Shown: positions 21,925 to 34,017, counted from the stretch's first letter. The stretch is 64,000 nt of DNA from Schistosoma haematobium (GCF_000699445.3 NC_067198.1:7624801-7688800), one strand, 5' to 3'. The notes: generated by a model not told the origin, from the letters alone. Translations and numbers: made by a program.

Positions 21925-22050
21925 GGGAGTGGACCCCTAAGAAAACCATCTGCTTCGGTTTTGGCGCCCGGACAGTATCCTGGCCCTCACGCAAATCATT
22001 TGATTTGCGTGGCACATATATATTTAGTGCCTCCTTGTACCAATGTTTAT
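21925..22050 (-). repeat. fragment of the unnamed dispersed repeat also found at 34018
   Basis: Its reverse complement shares GCACTAAATATATATGTGCC, GGGCGCC, ACCGAAGCAGATGGT and CTTAGGGG with 34018-34130. The family is unknown to me. Confidence 0.55.
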
Positions 22051-22153
22051 ATTTTTAAATTAATGAAATCGACTGCCCAGTCTAATTTACTTGAGTCCTA
22101 CGTAAGATTTATTTACTCATTTATAAATAAATACATATATGCATATAACCTAC

Positions 22154-22473
22154 TTTTTCCTGTAACCTATTTTCATCTTTAACATCAAAACGTTGACTTA
22201 ATTCATTTAAAAATTCTTTAGTAGCACTTATTGAATTATTTGTGACTGAATCAGCATTGGCGGGAATATCGAAGTATGATGCTTGTGCACTATTTGATTC
22301 AGCATTGGTGTTACTATTACTACCAGATGTAGTAGTATTAGAAGCGGGTAGACGATTACGTGAATTCGACACTCTAGAATCCTCATATGGTAAATCCATC
22401 CTATCGTTACTTTTGCATTGCTTCTTTGTTGTCGGTAAGTAATCGTTTCCGGTACCTTCAAATATAGCAGTAT
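22154..22473 (-). CDS. IK: IK/RED, coding exon 2
   Basis: 320 nt, residues 352-458. The acceptor is TTGATAACAG before ATACTGC (start phase 1, completing the A left from exon 1). The donor is GAAAAA followed by GTAGGT, phase 0. It begins TAIFEGTGNDYLP, matching the conserved NIFEDIGDYVP block of RED. A low-complexity Ser/Asn-rich stretch follows (SNTTTSGSNSNTNAESNS) in place of the vertebrate RE/RD repeats. It ends with the conserved SYFDIP and KEFLNELSQRFDV helix. The missing Arg-Asp repeat is a lineage difference, not damage. Confidence 0.93.
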
Positions 22474-22540
22474 CTGTTATCAAGTAAGAAAGATAAGTCC
22501 AATTAGGTAACAAAAAGATATACATTTTACGTGTAGAAAA

Positions 22541-23640
22541 GTGTGATAAAAGTAAACTACAACACTGACAACCTTTAGTGACTTATCGGTCAATCATGAA
22601 ACAATGTTAGGTTATATAAAGATATGTAACAAAAAATAATAAATCTCAACAAGTGAAGTTTCCACATGATTAATGAACGTTAATACATTGGGTCAATCAA
22701 AAATCGGTCAAATGATAAATGCACAGGATTGGCCAAGAAATAGGTTATATAATCTAGTAATGGGACCTACACTGTCATTGACTTTTTATATATGAGCACG
22801 TATACAGCACGACTTACTTAGTCAATAAAATCCCTATATCAGTTTTTTGCTCGAATAGCAGGTTGAACTAGCGTATAGGGAGAGTACATAATAGTATAAA
22901 ATCTTGGAAACCAAACATCTTCACAAACGTTTACATATTGGATTATTTATCACAGTAAACGAGACGAAAGAGGGTTAGGTTTGTATATTAGGAGTTTGGA
23001 TAGAGATATCAGTTACGAATGTTAGGATAATTTGTATCCATAAAAACACTATTGACCACGCTATGAATCAGGTGTTTGTCGAAGTTTGATTTACATACCA
23101 TTTCACATAAACACGAAGTGCCGCTGTACAAATGACATTTTATCAATCGAACTTTTAGGAACTAGGCAAATATAATTTCCATTTAGTTTTTAATAAGACA
23201 CATGTTATCATCTTTTAATGAGCTTTGAATTGAGGGCACGAATCCGGGAGGGGCTATATTATATCAGATTGGTTCACTCAGTCATAACTATTATATATAG
23301 ATTTACCGAAAGTTTTGCCAAAATGACTATACATAATTATTAGTTAGTTAGAACAAAGCTGATTGACATATGTAAATGTGTGAGAAAAACAAAGTAAACA
23401 AAAATATAGGTCATCATGATGAACAAGAAGAAATGTAAAAATATGGTACACAAAAAACTTCGATTAGTTAATATATAACCGTCAGAGTCTAAATGATGGG
23501 TTGATATTAGTTGAACAGCCATTGAAAACCAGGAGACAAAGGACAATGTGTGGCACTCCCCATTAGTGTGCGTTAATGACCCCACTGAGAATCGAACTCA
23601 GAAGCCGATAATAGTGGAGCACAACTATGTCGGATGTGAG
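22541..23640. other. IK intron 1, proximal AT-rich part
   Basis: No coding or structured repeat was recognised. This lies upstream of exon 2 in transcription order, within intron 1. Confidence 0.4.
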
Positions 23641-23679
23641 TGATAGTTATACACCGCCTAATATCCCGAATTGGTTGCC

Positions 23680-23835
23680 GGCTCAGTGGTTTGGGCGAGA
23701 CCTGAAGGTCTTAAAGCTCAATCACTGATGGGGTCGCGAATGTACATTACTGAGAAGTTTCATACTAGGCCGAAACAGACATTCAGTGCCACTTGGTCTA
23801 TGATCATTTAGCTATGCTCAGTCCGTAATATCGTA
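23680..23835 (+). repeat. second-type tRNA-like SINE with hammerhead-like core, IK intron 1
   Basis: It reads GTTGCCGGCTCAGTGGTTTG (A-box-like), GGGGTCGCGAATG (eroded B box), CTGAGAAGTTTCATACTAGG then CCGAAACAG, and CATTCAGTGCCACTTGGTC. The CTGA...GAAAC arrangement resembles a hammerhead core with a decayed stem II. Confidence 0.5.
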
Positions 23836-23871
23836 GTGGATTGGCTTAGAAATAATTCATCAAGCCTAGTT

Positions 23872-24315
23872 TATCAATCACCCTGATAAACCTTATTAAG
23901 TATATCCCGATAGTGTACAAATTCAGAAGGCAACACGAAGCGCCGACTACAGTTTATTATTGGATAGCACAGATCATAATGCAAACAAAGTGAATTTGAG
24001 CAGAAAGGCTGGTGCGCACAAACAAGCGAATACATAGGCGGATTCCGAGTCAAATCGAAACGAAGTGAATCAATTAATAAGATTCAAGCACATATATATG
24101 TGGGAAAGCAAGTGATTCATCGAGAGACTTTTAAGCAACTACTATTTAAGGTGTAGTGAGGACTATGCGCGTAGGCCGTTATACGTAATCAAACATACAT
24201 GCTTATACAGACATGATAATAATAATAATAAAAAGGAATTGACAAATTGTTACCGTTCGAATAACACTGTCTGTTGAATGAATTAATTGAAGTAGTAGAT
24301 AAAATTACCCGTAAA
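23872..24315 (+). repeat. 440-bp MITE-like repeat, copy in IK intron 1
   Basis: This matches the reverse complement of 45409-45842 almost base for base; I noticed only scattered differences. It contains GGCGCTTCG, a TAA microsatellite and ATACATGCTTATACAGACAT-type sequence but no coding capacity. One end starts TATCAATCACCCTGATAAAC, a small palindrome. Near-identity implies recent copying or gene conversion. Confidence 0.8.
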
Positions 24316-24639
24316 CAAACCCAATTGTAGGACAGGTGCTATAATGCAAACTATGAAATTAACAATCTCCACAATCCCTTTATACTAATGATATATAATA
24401 CTTTGGAACAACGTGATTAAAGTGAATTTCAACAATTGCATTACTAAACTTTCGTGTCAGTTTATATTAAAAGACAGGAAAACGATGCAATTAAATATCT
24501 GATCTATAGATTAATTGGGTAAATGTAATTTGATTGTAATTGACTCCAAATACAAATATTTCAAATTAACAGGAATTAGTCCATTTGATAAACTTAGATG
24601 GTGTAATATGGCGAAGATTATCCAGTTGTCTAGTTGACT

Positions 24640-24756
24640 ATTTATTTTCATGTATAATTGTTCATAACAAGTATATGTGTGGTCACATTGTCCGAAATGT
24701 ATTGTGCCAACTTACAGCATAGTTCCGATAATTTTCGTCCTCTTATGATAATATAC
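24640..24756 (+). repeat. fragment of the repeat forming the inverted arms at 57-59 kb
   Basis: TAACAAGTATATGTGTGGTC, GATAATTTTCGTCCTCTTAT and neighbouring bases correspond to 58905-58996 at moderate identity. Confidence 0.6.
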
Positions 24757-25784
24757 TAGTAATGATTAGTACTCATATTTGTGATATACAAGTTCATGAA
24801 CTTCGTTTTGCTAGCCACAGACTATTTTATGTAAGGTTTGCTATTGCTACCCAGTCAATCATACGCAACGCAGAACTGGGTATATATATGCATCAGTTCA
24901 AGTTGCTGCACTATATCAGAATAGAGATACCAGATTACTACAATTAGTAGCAGTAACAATGGTAGTGGAAAAGATTAGGAATAGAAGACAAGATTCAAGA
25001 GAAAATATGGATTCGTTGAATGATCTTTTAAAGAGATAATTAGGAAACTTAACATGTAAAAGGAGACGAGTGAATACACCTGCGTTACTGTGAGCAATTC
25101 TGACCTATATCATCCCAAGTACTGAACCACTAGTCGCAGCTTTTGCGTGGATACTATCCATTATTTGGTCGGACCGAAGTGCACGGAGCGTAGTTCGGAA
25201 TGATGATGTGTAACTGACTGGAACCAGAGTACCATGACTACTAAATGATCGTTGCTTCATATTTACCAAACATACTTGACGGGTTTTTGTTATGCATTTT
25301 GACGGTAGATTAGACGGTGTATCAAGTTTACCTTTGAATGTATTTCTTCGGTATTAAGAAAATGGATACTTCTTTTAAAATTATTGATCATATATCTTAC
25401 TTTGAATGACTGAAATTGCTTTATCGTGGTAAATTGTACAATTCATGACAAAAAACTAGAGTGAATTAAAACAACACACTGATTTCACCACAATTTGTGT
25501 AAAAATATCTCCAAAAAACTTTTGAATTCCTCCAATTTCTGTGTTCTTACATAAATTTTATATTCGTCTAAAAATTATTGTGTAGCTGTTATTAAATTAC
25601 TTCCTATCAAGATAATTTGCTAACATTCATATTTCGTATTAAAGAATCTCAGTCAATAATGTGCACGGTAACCAACATAGAATATATATGCGCATCAGGT
25701 AAATTCAACACAACACACAAATACACCGATACAATATATAATTTTTCCTTTGATTTTTGGTAATAATAATAATTATTATCATTA
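24757..25784. other. IK intron 1, unassigned AT-rich stretch
   Basis: Nothing beyond short frames and a short ATA/TAA run near 25760-25785 was seen. Confidence 0.4.
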
Positions 25785-25830
25785 TAGTAGTCTACAGCTA
25801 TCTACGTGGCTCAGTTAAATTTTCCGAGAT

Positions 25831-25841
25831 GTTATGGACTG
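25831..25841. repeat. 5' target-site duplication of RTE-like copy B
   Basis: GTTATGGACTG, repeated at 29058-29068. The first G may also belong to the GTAA tail. It differs from the copy A duplication. Confidence 0.8.
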
Positions 25842-26030
25842 AACTCCGCCTGTAGCTCTTATAGGGTTACTGCCGGTCCCAAGCCCGGGTAAAGGAGGAG
25901 GGTTGGGGCATGGGGTTAGCGTCCCCATCCCGTAGAAAACTAACTCGCTAAAAATACGCTTACCAGAAAAAATAATCCAAACCATTTTAACTCTGCCCTG
26001 GGAGTTAGAAGGTCTTCATTTAGAAGAATT

Positions 26031-26798
26031 ATGACGCTTCATGGTGAAAGCCGAGTTCCTTCGGAAGCCACGAGGCCGATGCCCCTTCTAACAACCAGAG
26101 CAAAAATTTTTATAGGTACATGGAACGTTCGAACAATGTGGGAAACCGGGAAGACCAGTCAAATAGCAATGGAAATGAGGAGATACAACTTAGCAGTACT
26201 GGGAATCAGCGAAACCCACTGGACCCAAGCTGGACAGAAAAGGCTAGCTACGGGAGAGATGCTGCTATACTCCGGTCACGAAGAGGACAATGCTCCACAC
26301 ACTCAGGGAGTCGCTCTTATGCTGTGCAAAGTAGCACGAAATGCACTTGTAGGATGGGAATCTCACGGATCCAGAATCATCAAAGCATCATTCAAAACAA
26401 AGAAGGAGGGGATCTTAATGAATATTATCCAATGTTATGTACCCACCAATGATAGCAACAACGACATTAAAGATCAATTCTACGAGCGGCTGCAGTCAAT
26501 CATTGAGAAATGCCCAAGGAAGGACCTAACTATTCTGATGGGAGATCTAAATGCCAAAGTCGGAATAGATAACACTGGATATGAAGATATTATGGGACGA
26601 CATGGACTGGGAGAAAGAAACGAAAATGGAGAAAGATTTGCAAATATATATGCATTCAACAAATTGGTCATAGGAGGCACAACATTTCCACACAAGCGTA
26701 TACACAAGGCTACATGGATCTCACCGGATCACACTACAGAGAACCAAATAGATCATATTTGCATCAACAAAAATTCCGAAGGACAATGGAAGATGTGA
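26031..26798 (+). pseudogene. endonuclease domain of RTE-like copy B
   Basis: By eye this encodes the same protein as the copy A endonuclease frame (2981-3748), from MTLHGESRV to QIDHICIN, with the same premature end caused by the five-A run. The last endonuclease block (SDHHLVVA) is in the next frame, which here stays open to 27397. Confidence 0.88.
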
Positions 26799-29047
26799 GA
26801 ACCAGGAGAGGTGCTGACGTAGCTTCAGATCACCACCTAGTTGTAGCCAATTTAAAACTGAAGCTAAAAAAGAACTGGACAAGTGGACAAACAGCAATAC
26901 AAAGGTTCAATACAGCCTTCCTTCGAGATACTGTCAAACTCAATGAATTCAAGATAGCTCTCAACAACAGGTTCCAAGCCTTACGAGATCTACTGAAAGA
27001 AGAAGAAACTACTATGGAGGACAACTGGAAAGGCATCAAGGAAGCATTAACTTCAACGTGTCAAGAGGTTCTCGGTCTAAAGAAATACCATCATAAGGAA
27101 TGGATCTCTATAGAAACACTGGACAAGATCAAAGAAAGGAAGAACAAGAAGGCAGCAATAAACAACAGCCGAACACGAGCAGAGAAAGTACAAGCACAAG
27201 CTGAATACATAGAAGCAAACAAACAAGTGAAGAGGAGCATTAGAGCCGACAAGAAGAAATACGTGGAAGAACTAGCAACGACGGCAGAAAAAGCTGCTAG
27301 AGAAGGAAATATGAGACAGCTTCACGATACAACGAAGAAACTAGCAGGAAATACAGTAAACCAGAGAGGCCGGTCAAAGACAAAGAAGGCAAGCTAATCA
27401 CTGAAATTCAACAACAGCGTAACAGATGGGTAGAATACTTCGAGGAACTCCTGAATAGGCCGGCTCCAATGAATCCACCGGATATCGAAGCAGCACACAT
27501 AGATCTTCCTATAGATGTCAACCCACCAACGACGGAAGAAATCAGAATGGCCGTCAGACAAATCAAGAACGGGAAAGCAGCAGGACCCGACAACATACCA
27601 GCTGAAGCACTGAAACCAGACATCGAAGCAACCACAAGCATGCTTTAGCTTCTATTCAAAAAGATTTGGGAGGAGTAACAAGTGCCGACCGACTGGAAAG
27701 AAGGATACCTCGTCAAGATTCCAAAGAAAGGAGATCTGAGCAAATGTGGAAACTACAGAGGCATTACACTACTGTCAATACCAGGGAAAGTCTTCAACAG
27801 ATTGTTGCTGAACCGGATGAAAGACACAGTAGACGCCCAACTTCGAGATCAACAAGCTGTATTCCTTAAGGATCGGTCGTGCACAGACCAAATTGCAACA
27901 CTACGGGTCATCGTCGAACAATCAGTTGAGTGGAACTCGTCACTATACATCAACTTCATGGATTATGAAAAGGCATTCGACAGTGTAGATAGGAGGACGC
28001 TATGAGAAGTTCCTCGACAATACGGAGTTCCTGAGAAGATTGTCAATATTATCCGGAACTCATACGACGGACTACAGTGCAAAGTAGTGCATGGAGGACA
28101 GCTGACAGATGCATTCCAAGTAAGGACCGGAGTCAGACAAGGCTGTTTACTCTCTCCCTTCCTCTTTCTTCTGATGGTCGACTGGATTATGAAGACCTCG
28201 ACATCTGAAGGAAAACACGGAATACAATGGACAGCTCAGAATCAATTAGACGATTTGGACTTCGCAGATGACCTAGCCCTCCTATCACGTACACACGAAC
28301 AGATGCAGATGAAGACAGCCAGTGTAGCAGCAGTCTCTGCATCAGTAGGCCTCAGCATACACAAAGGGAAAACTAAGGTCCTCAAATTCAAAGCGGAGAA
28401 CAGCAATCCAATCACTCTTGATGGCGAAACTCTGGAAGATGTAGAGTCCTTCACATACCTGGGAAGCATCATCGATGAACAAGGAGGATCCGATGCAGAC
28501 GTAAAGGCGAGGATTGGCGAAGCATGGGCCGCATTCCTACAATTGAAGAACATATGGAACTCAAAACAACTTTCAACCAGTATCAAAGTGAGAATCTTCA
28601 ATACGAACGTCAAGGCAGTTCTACTGTATGGAGCTGAAACTTGGAGAACTACAACAACCACAATCAAGAAAGTACAAGTATTTATAAATAGCTGTCTACG
28701 CAAGATACTCAACATCCATTGACCGGATACCATCAGCAATAGCCTTCTGTGGGAGAGAACAAACCAACTTCCAGCTGACGAAGAAATTAGGAAAAGACGA
28801 TGGAAAGGGATAGGACATACATTACGCAAATCGTCAAACTGCATCACGAGGCAAGCCCTAACTTGGAATCCTGAAGGGAAGCGGAAAAGAGGAAGGCCAA
28901 AGAACACATTGCGTCGGATAATAGAAGCAGATATGAAAACGATGAATTACAACTGGACGGAGCTAGAAAGGATTGCCCAGGACAGGGTTGGGTGGAGAAT
29001 GCTGGTGAGCGGCCTATGCTCCTTCACGAGGAGTAACAGGCGTAAGT
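26714..29047 (+). pseudogene. linker, RT and C-terminal part of RTE-like copy B
   Basis: The linker frame is open from 26714 to 27397, where the private one-base loss takes it out of frame. RT resumes at about 27408 and shows NGKAAGPDNIP, NYRGITLLS, MDYEKAFDSVDRR, GVRQGCLLSPFLF and DFADDLALLS. The shared stops are at 27646, 27676 and 28720, and the private stop is at 28003. The Gly in the QAGF motif is Val here. The terminal stop is formed in the GTAA tail, as in copy A. Confidence 0.85.
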
Positions 29048-29057
29048 AAGTAAGTAA

Positions 29058-29068
29058 GTTATGGACTG
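29058..29068. repeat. 3' target-site duplication of RTE-like copy B
   Basis: GTTATGGACTG, matching 25831-25841. Confidence 0.8.
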
Positions 29069-30465
29069 GTTTCATGTCTTGGTTCAGTCGCCCCTAACTT
29101 TGTTTCAGCCTACTACACCTGACAACATCACCTGATGAGGTGGGAAGTGGCTGGACATACGTAACACATGTTCCAACTACCTCAGTTGATGAAGATTTAC
29201 CATATCATCAACAGGTTTGCAATTGTTACCCAGTACTTTATCCCTAACCTCGGCAATGCTTTCTCGGTGGTCACAAAATAAACGAGAGGTTCTTCGACGA
29301 TTTGTGGTTGTCACAAGATGATTTTGACCCTTTCTTATATGTTGGGACGATAAGTGATTGAGACCAGTCAGATGGAACAACGTCTAACTCCCAGATCTTA
29401 GCTAAAATATTAGTCAACCTAGTCGCTAAAATTGGACCACCATCCTTAAAGACTTCTGGAGCCAATCCATCTGGACCAGCTGCCCTTCCTCGTCTCAGAT
29501 TAACTATAGCTTTCTCGACTTCAGCAAGAGTTGGGGGACCTACTTCAATGTTCCATTCACACTGTCTGGGAATGGAGGGTAGTTGTAGAGTAGCTGAAGG
29601 CCAGCTGAACTGTTCCCTAAAGTGTTCCGCCCATCGTTCTAAACATCTGGACTGGGAGTAGATGACAGTATTGTCTTTTTCCGAAATAATCTCACTTACA
29701 CTTGACTTATTAGTTCCAGTTTCTTTTATTAGTCTGTAAAGCTGTCTTGTGTTCCCTATAGTCGCCGCCTTTTCCATCTCTTGTGCTTTCGTTGCCCACC
29801 ACTGCTCACGGTCGTTTCTTAGACTTTTTCTTAACCTAGATCTGATTTGTTGTCGCTCTTCATCATGTTCGGAACCTGATGGGACGAGTTTTCGAGAATC
29901 CATCAGTGTGATAGACTTTGAAGAAATCCACTGGTTCTTTGTAACTCTGTAGTTTAAGTCACTAATAGACTTCATTGCTGTTTCCACAGCTGTTTGTATA
30001 TCTTTCCAATCAACATCTGGGTAAGCCTCGTTTTCAGAACTACCTAAGTGTGACCTCAGTTGTTCCTGGAACCTACTTTTGGTTTTCTCGTTACTCAACT
30101 CAGTTTTAATTGGTCTTTTTAGTGTTGCTTTTTTGCGTACAGTGAGGCGCAAGCAGATGCGTGCTCGTAATAAAGCATGGTCGGAGTCCAAGCAGGCACT
30201 CCAGAATGGGCGACAATCTTGTACCGACCCTCTCCAACTATGACTGATGGCAATATGGTCTATTTGAGTCCATCGTTGGTTTGGTGTAGGGGGTCGCCAT
30301 GTTAGACGATGTCTTTCCTTATGCTTAAAATTTGTGTTTGCTAAAAATAAACGATTGTCTGAGCATAGTTGCAGCAGACGATCACCATTATCTGTTCGCT
30401 GTACCGGTATACTAAAATACCCACCTAAATGCCTTTCTGTTTGGTTTAAACTACCTATCTGGGTA

Positions 30466-30625
30466 TCTGGACTCCGTAGTTAAGTGGATAACGCGATGGT
30501 GTTTGAAGCGAACGGTACTGGGTTCCACTCCTGAAGTGAACATTAACTCTATGATACAAGTACATTCAGCTGACGAGTCCCAGAATATGATGAAATGCTC
30601 GTCCTGAATTCCGCTGCTAGCTACC
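30466..30625 (+). mobile_element. Sm-alpha-type hammerhead SINE in IK intron 1
   Basis: The A box TAGTTAAGTGG (30478) and a decayed B box GGTTCCACTCC (near 30521) precede a hammerhead motif: CTGACGA at 30570-30576, GAAAT at 30592-30596, and the cleavage triplet GTC at 30601-30603. Stem I (ATTCAG with CTGAAT) is perfect, but stem II (GTCC against TGAT) is broken. This is the complementary decay pattern to the 17551 copy. Confidence 0.8.
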
Positions 30626-31997
30626 ACCCATCTCTAGCTAAAATGTATCGCTACTACTTAATTGGTCTTTTTTATCATTATTGCAAAACATACTTATTAG
30701 CAGTCTGGGTGGAAAAATAACTATAAAGATATTTCTTCGCTTTAATTACCTTTTAACTGTTCTTTAGTTGTTTTTTATAACATTTGAACTATTAAAAACG
30801 GTGACTTTATAAGAAACATCTTAGCCAAGAACAAGCGGATTCATATATGAAACGCTTAGTGTAGATGTCACTCACGGTCAAATTCATTAGCAGTGTGTAC
30901 CTGTATACACAAATCGAGTTTAAAGAGAGGGAACGAAGAGCTGGTTGATATGGGTAATATGGATAACTACTAAAGTTTTTGTGAAGCAGCAGTCTGGGTG
31001 GGTGAATCAGTAAACACTTTCTTATTAGGTTGCACGCTAGATTTCCAGCTAATTTAGTTTGAGCAACCAAAAAGTGTATGACTCAAAATTGATCGCAAAA
31101 GCTCGTTATAAGCTATCAACGAGTTATAGAAATCTAAGCCATTCAATTGTATAGATATTACCTAAGAAAATTTAAATTTAAAAAAAACACGGTAAATTCC
31201 AATGGGTCTCTAATAGTCACGAAGACTACACGATACACAAACAAGGAGAATATTAAGTGAGTCATTTACGAGGTACATATTCACGCACTTGTCTTTGAGG
31301 TATATTTTAGATGTGAATGTTAGTGGTGAGGCGGGATGGGGTTCGAACCCATAACATTCATATGCTCAGGTTTGAAGTAAGTAACCTGATTGATAAAGTT
31401 AAGTCAGTAACTGTGATCCGATTACTGTAGTAATCTGCCGTTGATGATTAATTCACTAACACAATCAACTCCTACAGAGAATCAGTCAAAACTTCAGATC
31501 ACAATTACCACCTTTAACCGTAAAGCAGGATAATGAAAGCATGATATTATTGTAGGTTTGATACATACTTGTCCAATAATTGTCCATAACCACAACGTTT
31601 TTCTATCGAGTGTCATCAGTCACCCAAGAAAGTATTTGCAAATTATTTAGCTTAGTGGTTACCAACTGGAGTGGTGGTTTAGTTCTGATTAATTCACATA
31701 GCTGGTCACAAATTCGGACCTCACTCCATTTAATCTGTTTCGGGAAGTTGAGTAAATAGTCTTCATATAATATGGCTTGAGGTCGAATATAGGAAAATGT
31801 ACTTGGTAAATGAACTAAACTGTTCTGAATTTAATAAAATTGAGTTGGAATTAATGCCTGGCAGAATGGTTTACATTATTCGTTTGTTTCAGAAATGATT
31901 AATCTCCTCAAACGTAACAACATCCTCTAGTTAGTAATACAGTGGATCACATTCGTAGTGAAAAAAAAACCTTACCAACTAATAACAATAAACTTAC
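30626..31997. other. IK intron 1, distal part adjoining exon 1
   Basis: Mostly unassigned. A B-box-like GGGTTCGAACCC lies near 31337, possibly from another SINE relic. The intron begins with the consensus donor GTAAGT (minus strand, 31997-31992). Confidence 0.45.
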
Positions 31998-33051
31998 TAG
32001 CCATTTTATGAATAAGATGTCGATTGTCTTCATAATCAAATTCAGATTTGTCAGCAACACGTCCTTTAAGCTTAGTCTTCTTTGCATGTCGTTTGCCAGC
32101 CCGCAAATATGATAAGATTTGAGTAAGTTTATTAATAACAATTTCGTTAGTAGTTATTGCACCAGTTCCACGACCATCAATTTGTAAACAATCAGATTTG
32201 CTACGAATCACTGTAGCTGGTACTTCAAAATCCACTGAATCATCTTCCAGTTCAATACGATAAGCCATGCGACCAGGTTGAAAATATTCATTACGTTCTG
32301 GGAGACGTTCATTGAAAATAACATTGCATATACTTGCCGCTAGATGAGTACGAAATTGTATGCTTTCTTCATTATTAGTACTTTCTTTCATTTTATCAGG
32401 TTTGTTTAATTCAATATCCAGGGCTTGTTCGGCTTCAATTTCTTTATTTTGTATTTCCAAACGGACTTTTTGTAATAGAACATAATCAAGACCTTTGACC
32501 AAGTGAGTATGTTCCATATCACCACCAAGATACTTAGATTCCTGTATAAGCATTCGACGACGTTCAGCATGTGAAGCACCAGCAGCAGACGATGGTGCAA
32601 CAGCACGATAGTCGGCTGTACGAGTTAAAGTATCATCATCATTTTCCATTTCACGTTCTTCCTCAACTTCCTCAGTTGGAGCAACTAGTTTGCCGTCACG
32701 TCGTTCTTTTGCACGATCTCGATAACGATGTGTTGATTCAGAAACATCTGATTTTTGAGCATCTTTTTTGCTACGAACATGATGACGCTTGTGACTTATC
32801 TTATGTTTACTACGATGAATAGTTTGACTAGGATCTTGGCGTATACGATCGGATCTTTCCAAATGGTGAGTAGAAATGCGGGTCCCAGTTTCATGTACTT
32901 CATCAATTTTTGAAGGTTGTACTGATGGCTTAGGTGTCATTAACAATTTTCGAAAATCACTATTAGATAGTTTTTGATTCGTAAAGTCACCATGACCCAC
33001 AAACACATCAGGTGCCAATGGATTGGATACCGCTTCAATGAAGTCAGTCAT
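31998..33051 (-). CDS. IK: IK/RED, coding exon 1 (RED_N domain)
   Basis: RED (IK) is a nuclear protein that joins the spliceosomal B complex with SMU1 and is also linked to the spindle checkpoint through MAD1. This exon starts at ATG 33051 and codes for residues 1-351 plus one base. The RED_N features are SNPLAPDVF (9-17), LSNSDFRKLLMTP (28-40), RYRDRAKERRDG (109-120), ADYRAVAPS (146-154), LIQESKYLGGDMEHTHLVKG (168-187), FQPGRMAY (257-264), ATVIRSKSDC (279-288) and NEIVINKLTQILSYLRAGKR (302-321). The donor is GCTA followed by GTAAGT, phase 1, matching exon 2. The total is 588 aa, close to the 557 aa of human RED. No disabling change was seen. Confidence 0.95.
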
Positions 33052-33058
33052 ATTCCTT

Positions 33059-33068
33059 GCTAAGTGAA
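33059..33068 (-). promoter_or_regulatory. splice acceptor just before the IK start codon
   Basis: On the minus strand, GTTTTGTTCACTTAG ends eight bases before the IK ATG (AG at 33061-33060). It could end a 5' UTR intron or receive the schistosome spliced leader by trans-splicing; the sequence alone cannot tell which. Confidence 0.5.
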
Positions 33069-34017
33069 CAAAACAAAAGCATTATGTACCTAACTAAGCA
33101 GTCAAAAATCTCATTGATATATTAATTCACATAGTGTTGCATTAGGGCAAAAAAGCCGTTTAGCACTGAGATCTGTTGGTTCATTACGATTCTCCTTAAA
33201 AACGTAATACAATTAAACAATGAACCTTTTGAAAAATAATTTAACTTGGAAACACAGGAATTATATAAATTGAGCTGCTGTAAATCTTCCATGTATTGGA
33301 ATAAAAACTATCAGGTATGTTGACAAAATGTTGCAAGATATGAGTAATGAGAAGCGACCTGTCAACAAGCAACTCAAACGGCTTTGTGGAGAAAATGAGC
33401 CTTATATTAACCGCTGTAATATCAGGATATGGAAATTAACGATAATCGAACATTAAGAGAACCTAATTAATACAATTTGACACGTAGTTTGTTAGAGATA
33501 TGGTTTGGTGGAGTATACACCAAATAAACCGATATATTCAGATCCATGATGGTTACTTAGCGATAAATCGTTAATTGAGATCATAGAGCTACTTGTGACA
33601 ATTATTGTTTTCGGTCATATGCATGGATATCAGGTTTCAAAAACATCAATTCGATGATAAACATTTGCTATTGAAACAAATAATTTATATAACGACTACT
33701 GATGAGAGTATGGTTCGTCAACAACTAATTTTTGGCTTCGTGAGAGTAAATTTACTGGAGACTGAAGTTTCTAAGTAGAGGCTTATAGGTCAAATTTCGA
33801 GGGGACGAGGAATTGAAATCTTTGTAGCTCCAAACTGTAAAAAAACTGAAAATTCAGTTTTCGAAGCGGCGGCTTGAACGCGTTAGTAACAACTTAGGTC
33901 CATGAGACCAGTTAGCCCTCACACGGTCTGGCTTGTAGCCAAGTACCTCTTGAACGAGTTAATAAAAATTGAGTATATGTGCTAGTGTATCTTTTATTAT
34001 TATTTTATTTCAACACA
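33069..34017. other. intergenic sequence upstream of IK
   Basis: AT-rich with no recognised genes. A 5' UTR exon or promoter of IK may lie here, but no signal could be defended. Confidence 0.35.

Larger units (their letters stand above)
25842..29057 (+). mobile_element. RTE-like non-LTR retrotransposon, full-length copy B (IK intron 1)
   Basis: Same leader, coding order and (GTAA)n tail as copy A, in the opposite orientation to IK. It shares with copy A the short A-run frameshift (26769-26773), TAG (27646-27648), TAA (27676-27678) and TGA (28720-28722). Private lesions are a one-base loss in GCAGGAAATAC near 27345 and a TGA at 28003-28005 in RT. Copy B keeps the six-A run (26866-26871) that copy A has lost. 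The catalytic FADD motif is intact. Confidence 0.9.
25785..30465 (-). mobile_element. degenerate SR3-like LINE in IK intron 1, split by RTE-like copy B
   Basis: Minus-strand LINE, 5'-truncated in the endonuclease. It reads WTQIDHIAISHSWRGSVQDC and SDHALLRARICLRL (30270-30140), the linker WWATKAQEMEKAATIGNTRQ, and RT entry blocks NLRRGRAAGPDGLAPEVF and VPTYKKGSKSSCDNH at about 29300. The central RT is then deleted, and it continues with C-terminal blocks VRDKVLGNNCKPVDDMVNLH (29260-29180). The 3' part is interrupted at 29068 by copy B and resumes below 25831 (TAGTCTACAGCTATC, GTGGCTCAG), matching 57730-57760. It lies in the same orientation as IK. Confidence 0.8.
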
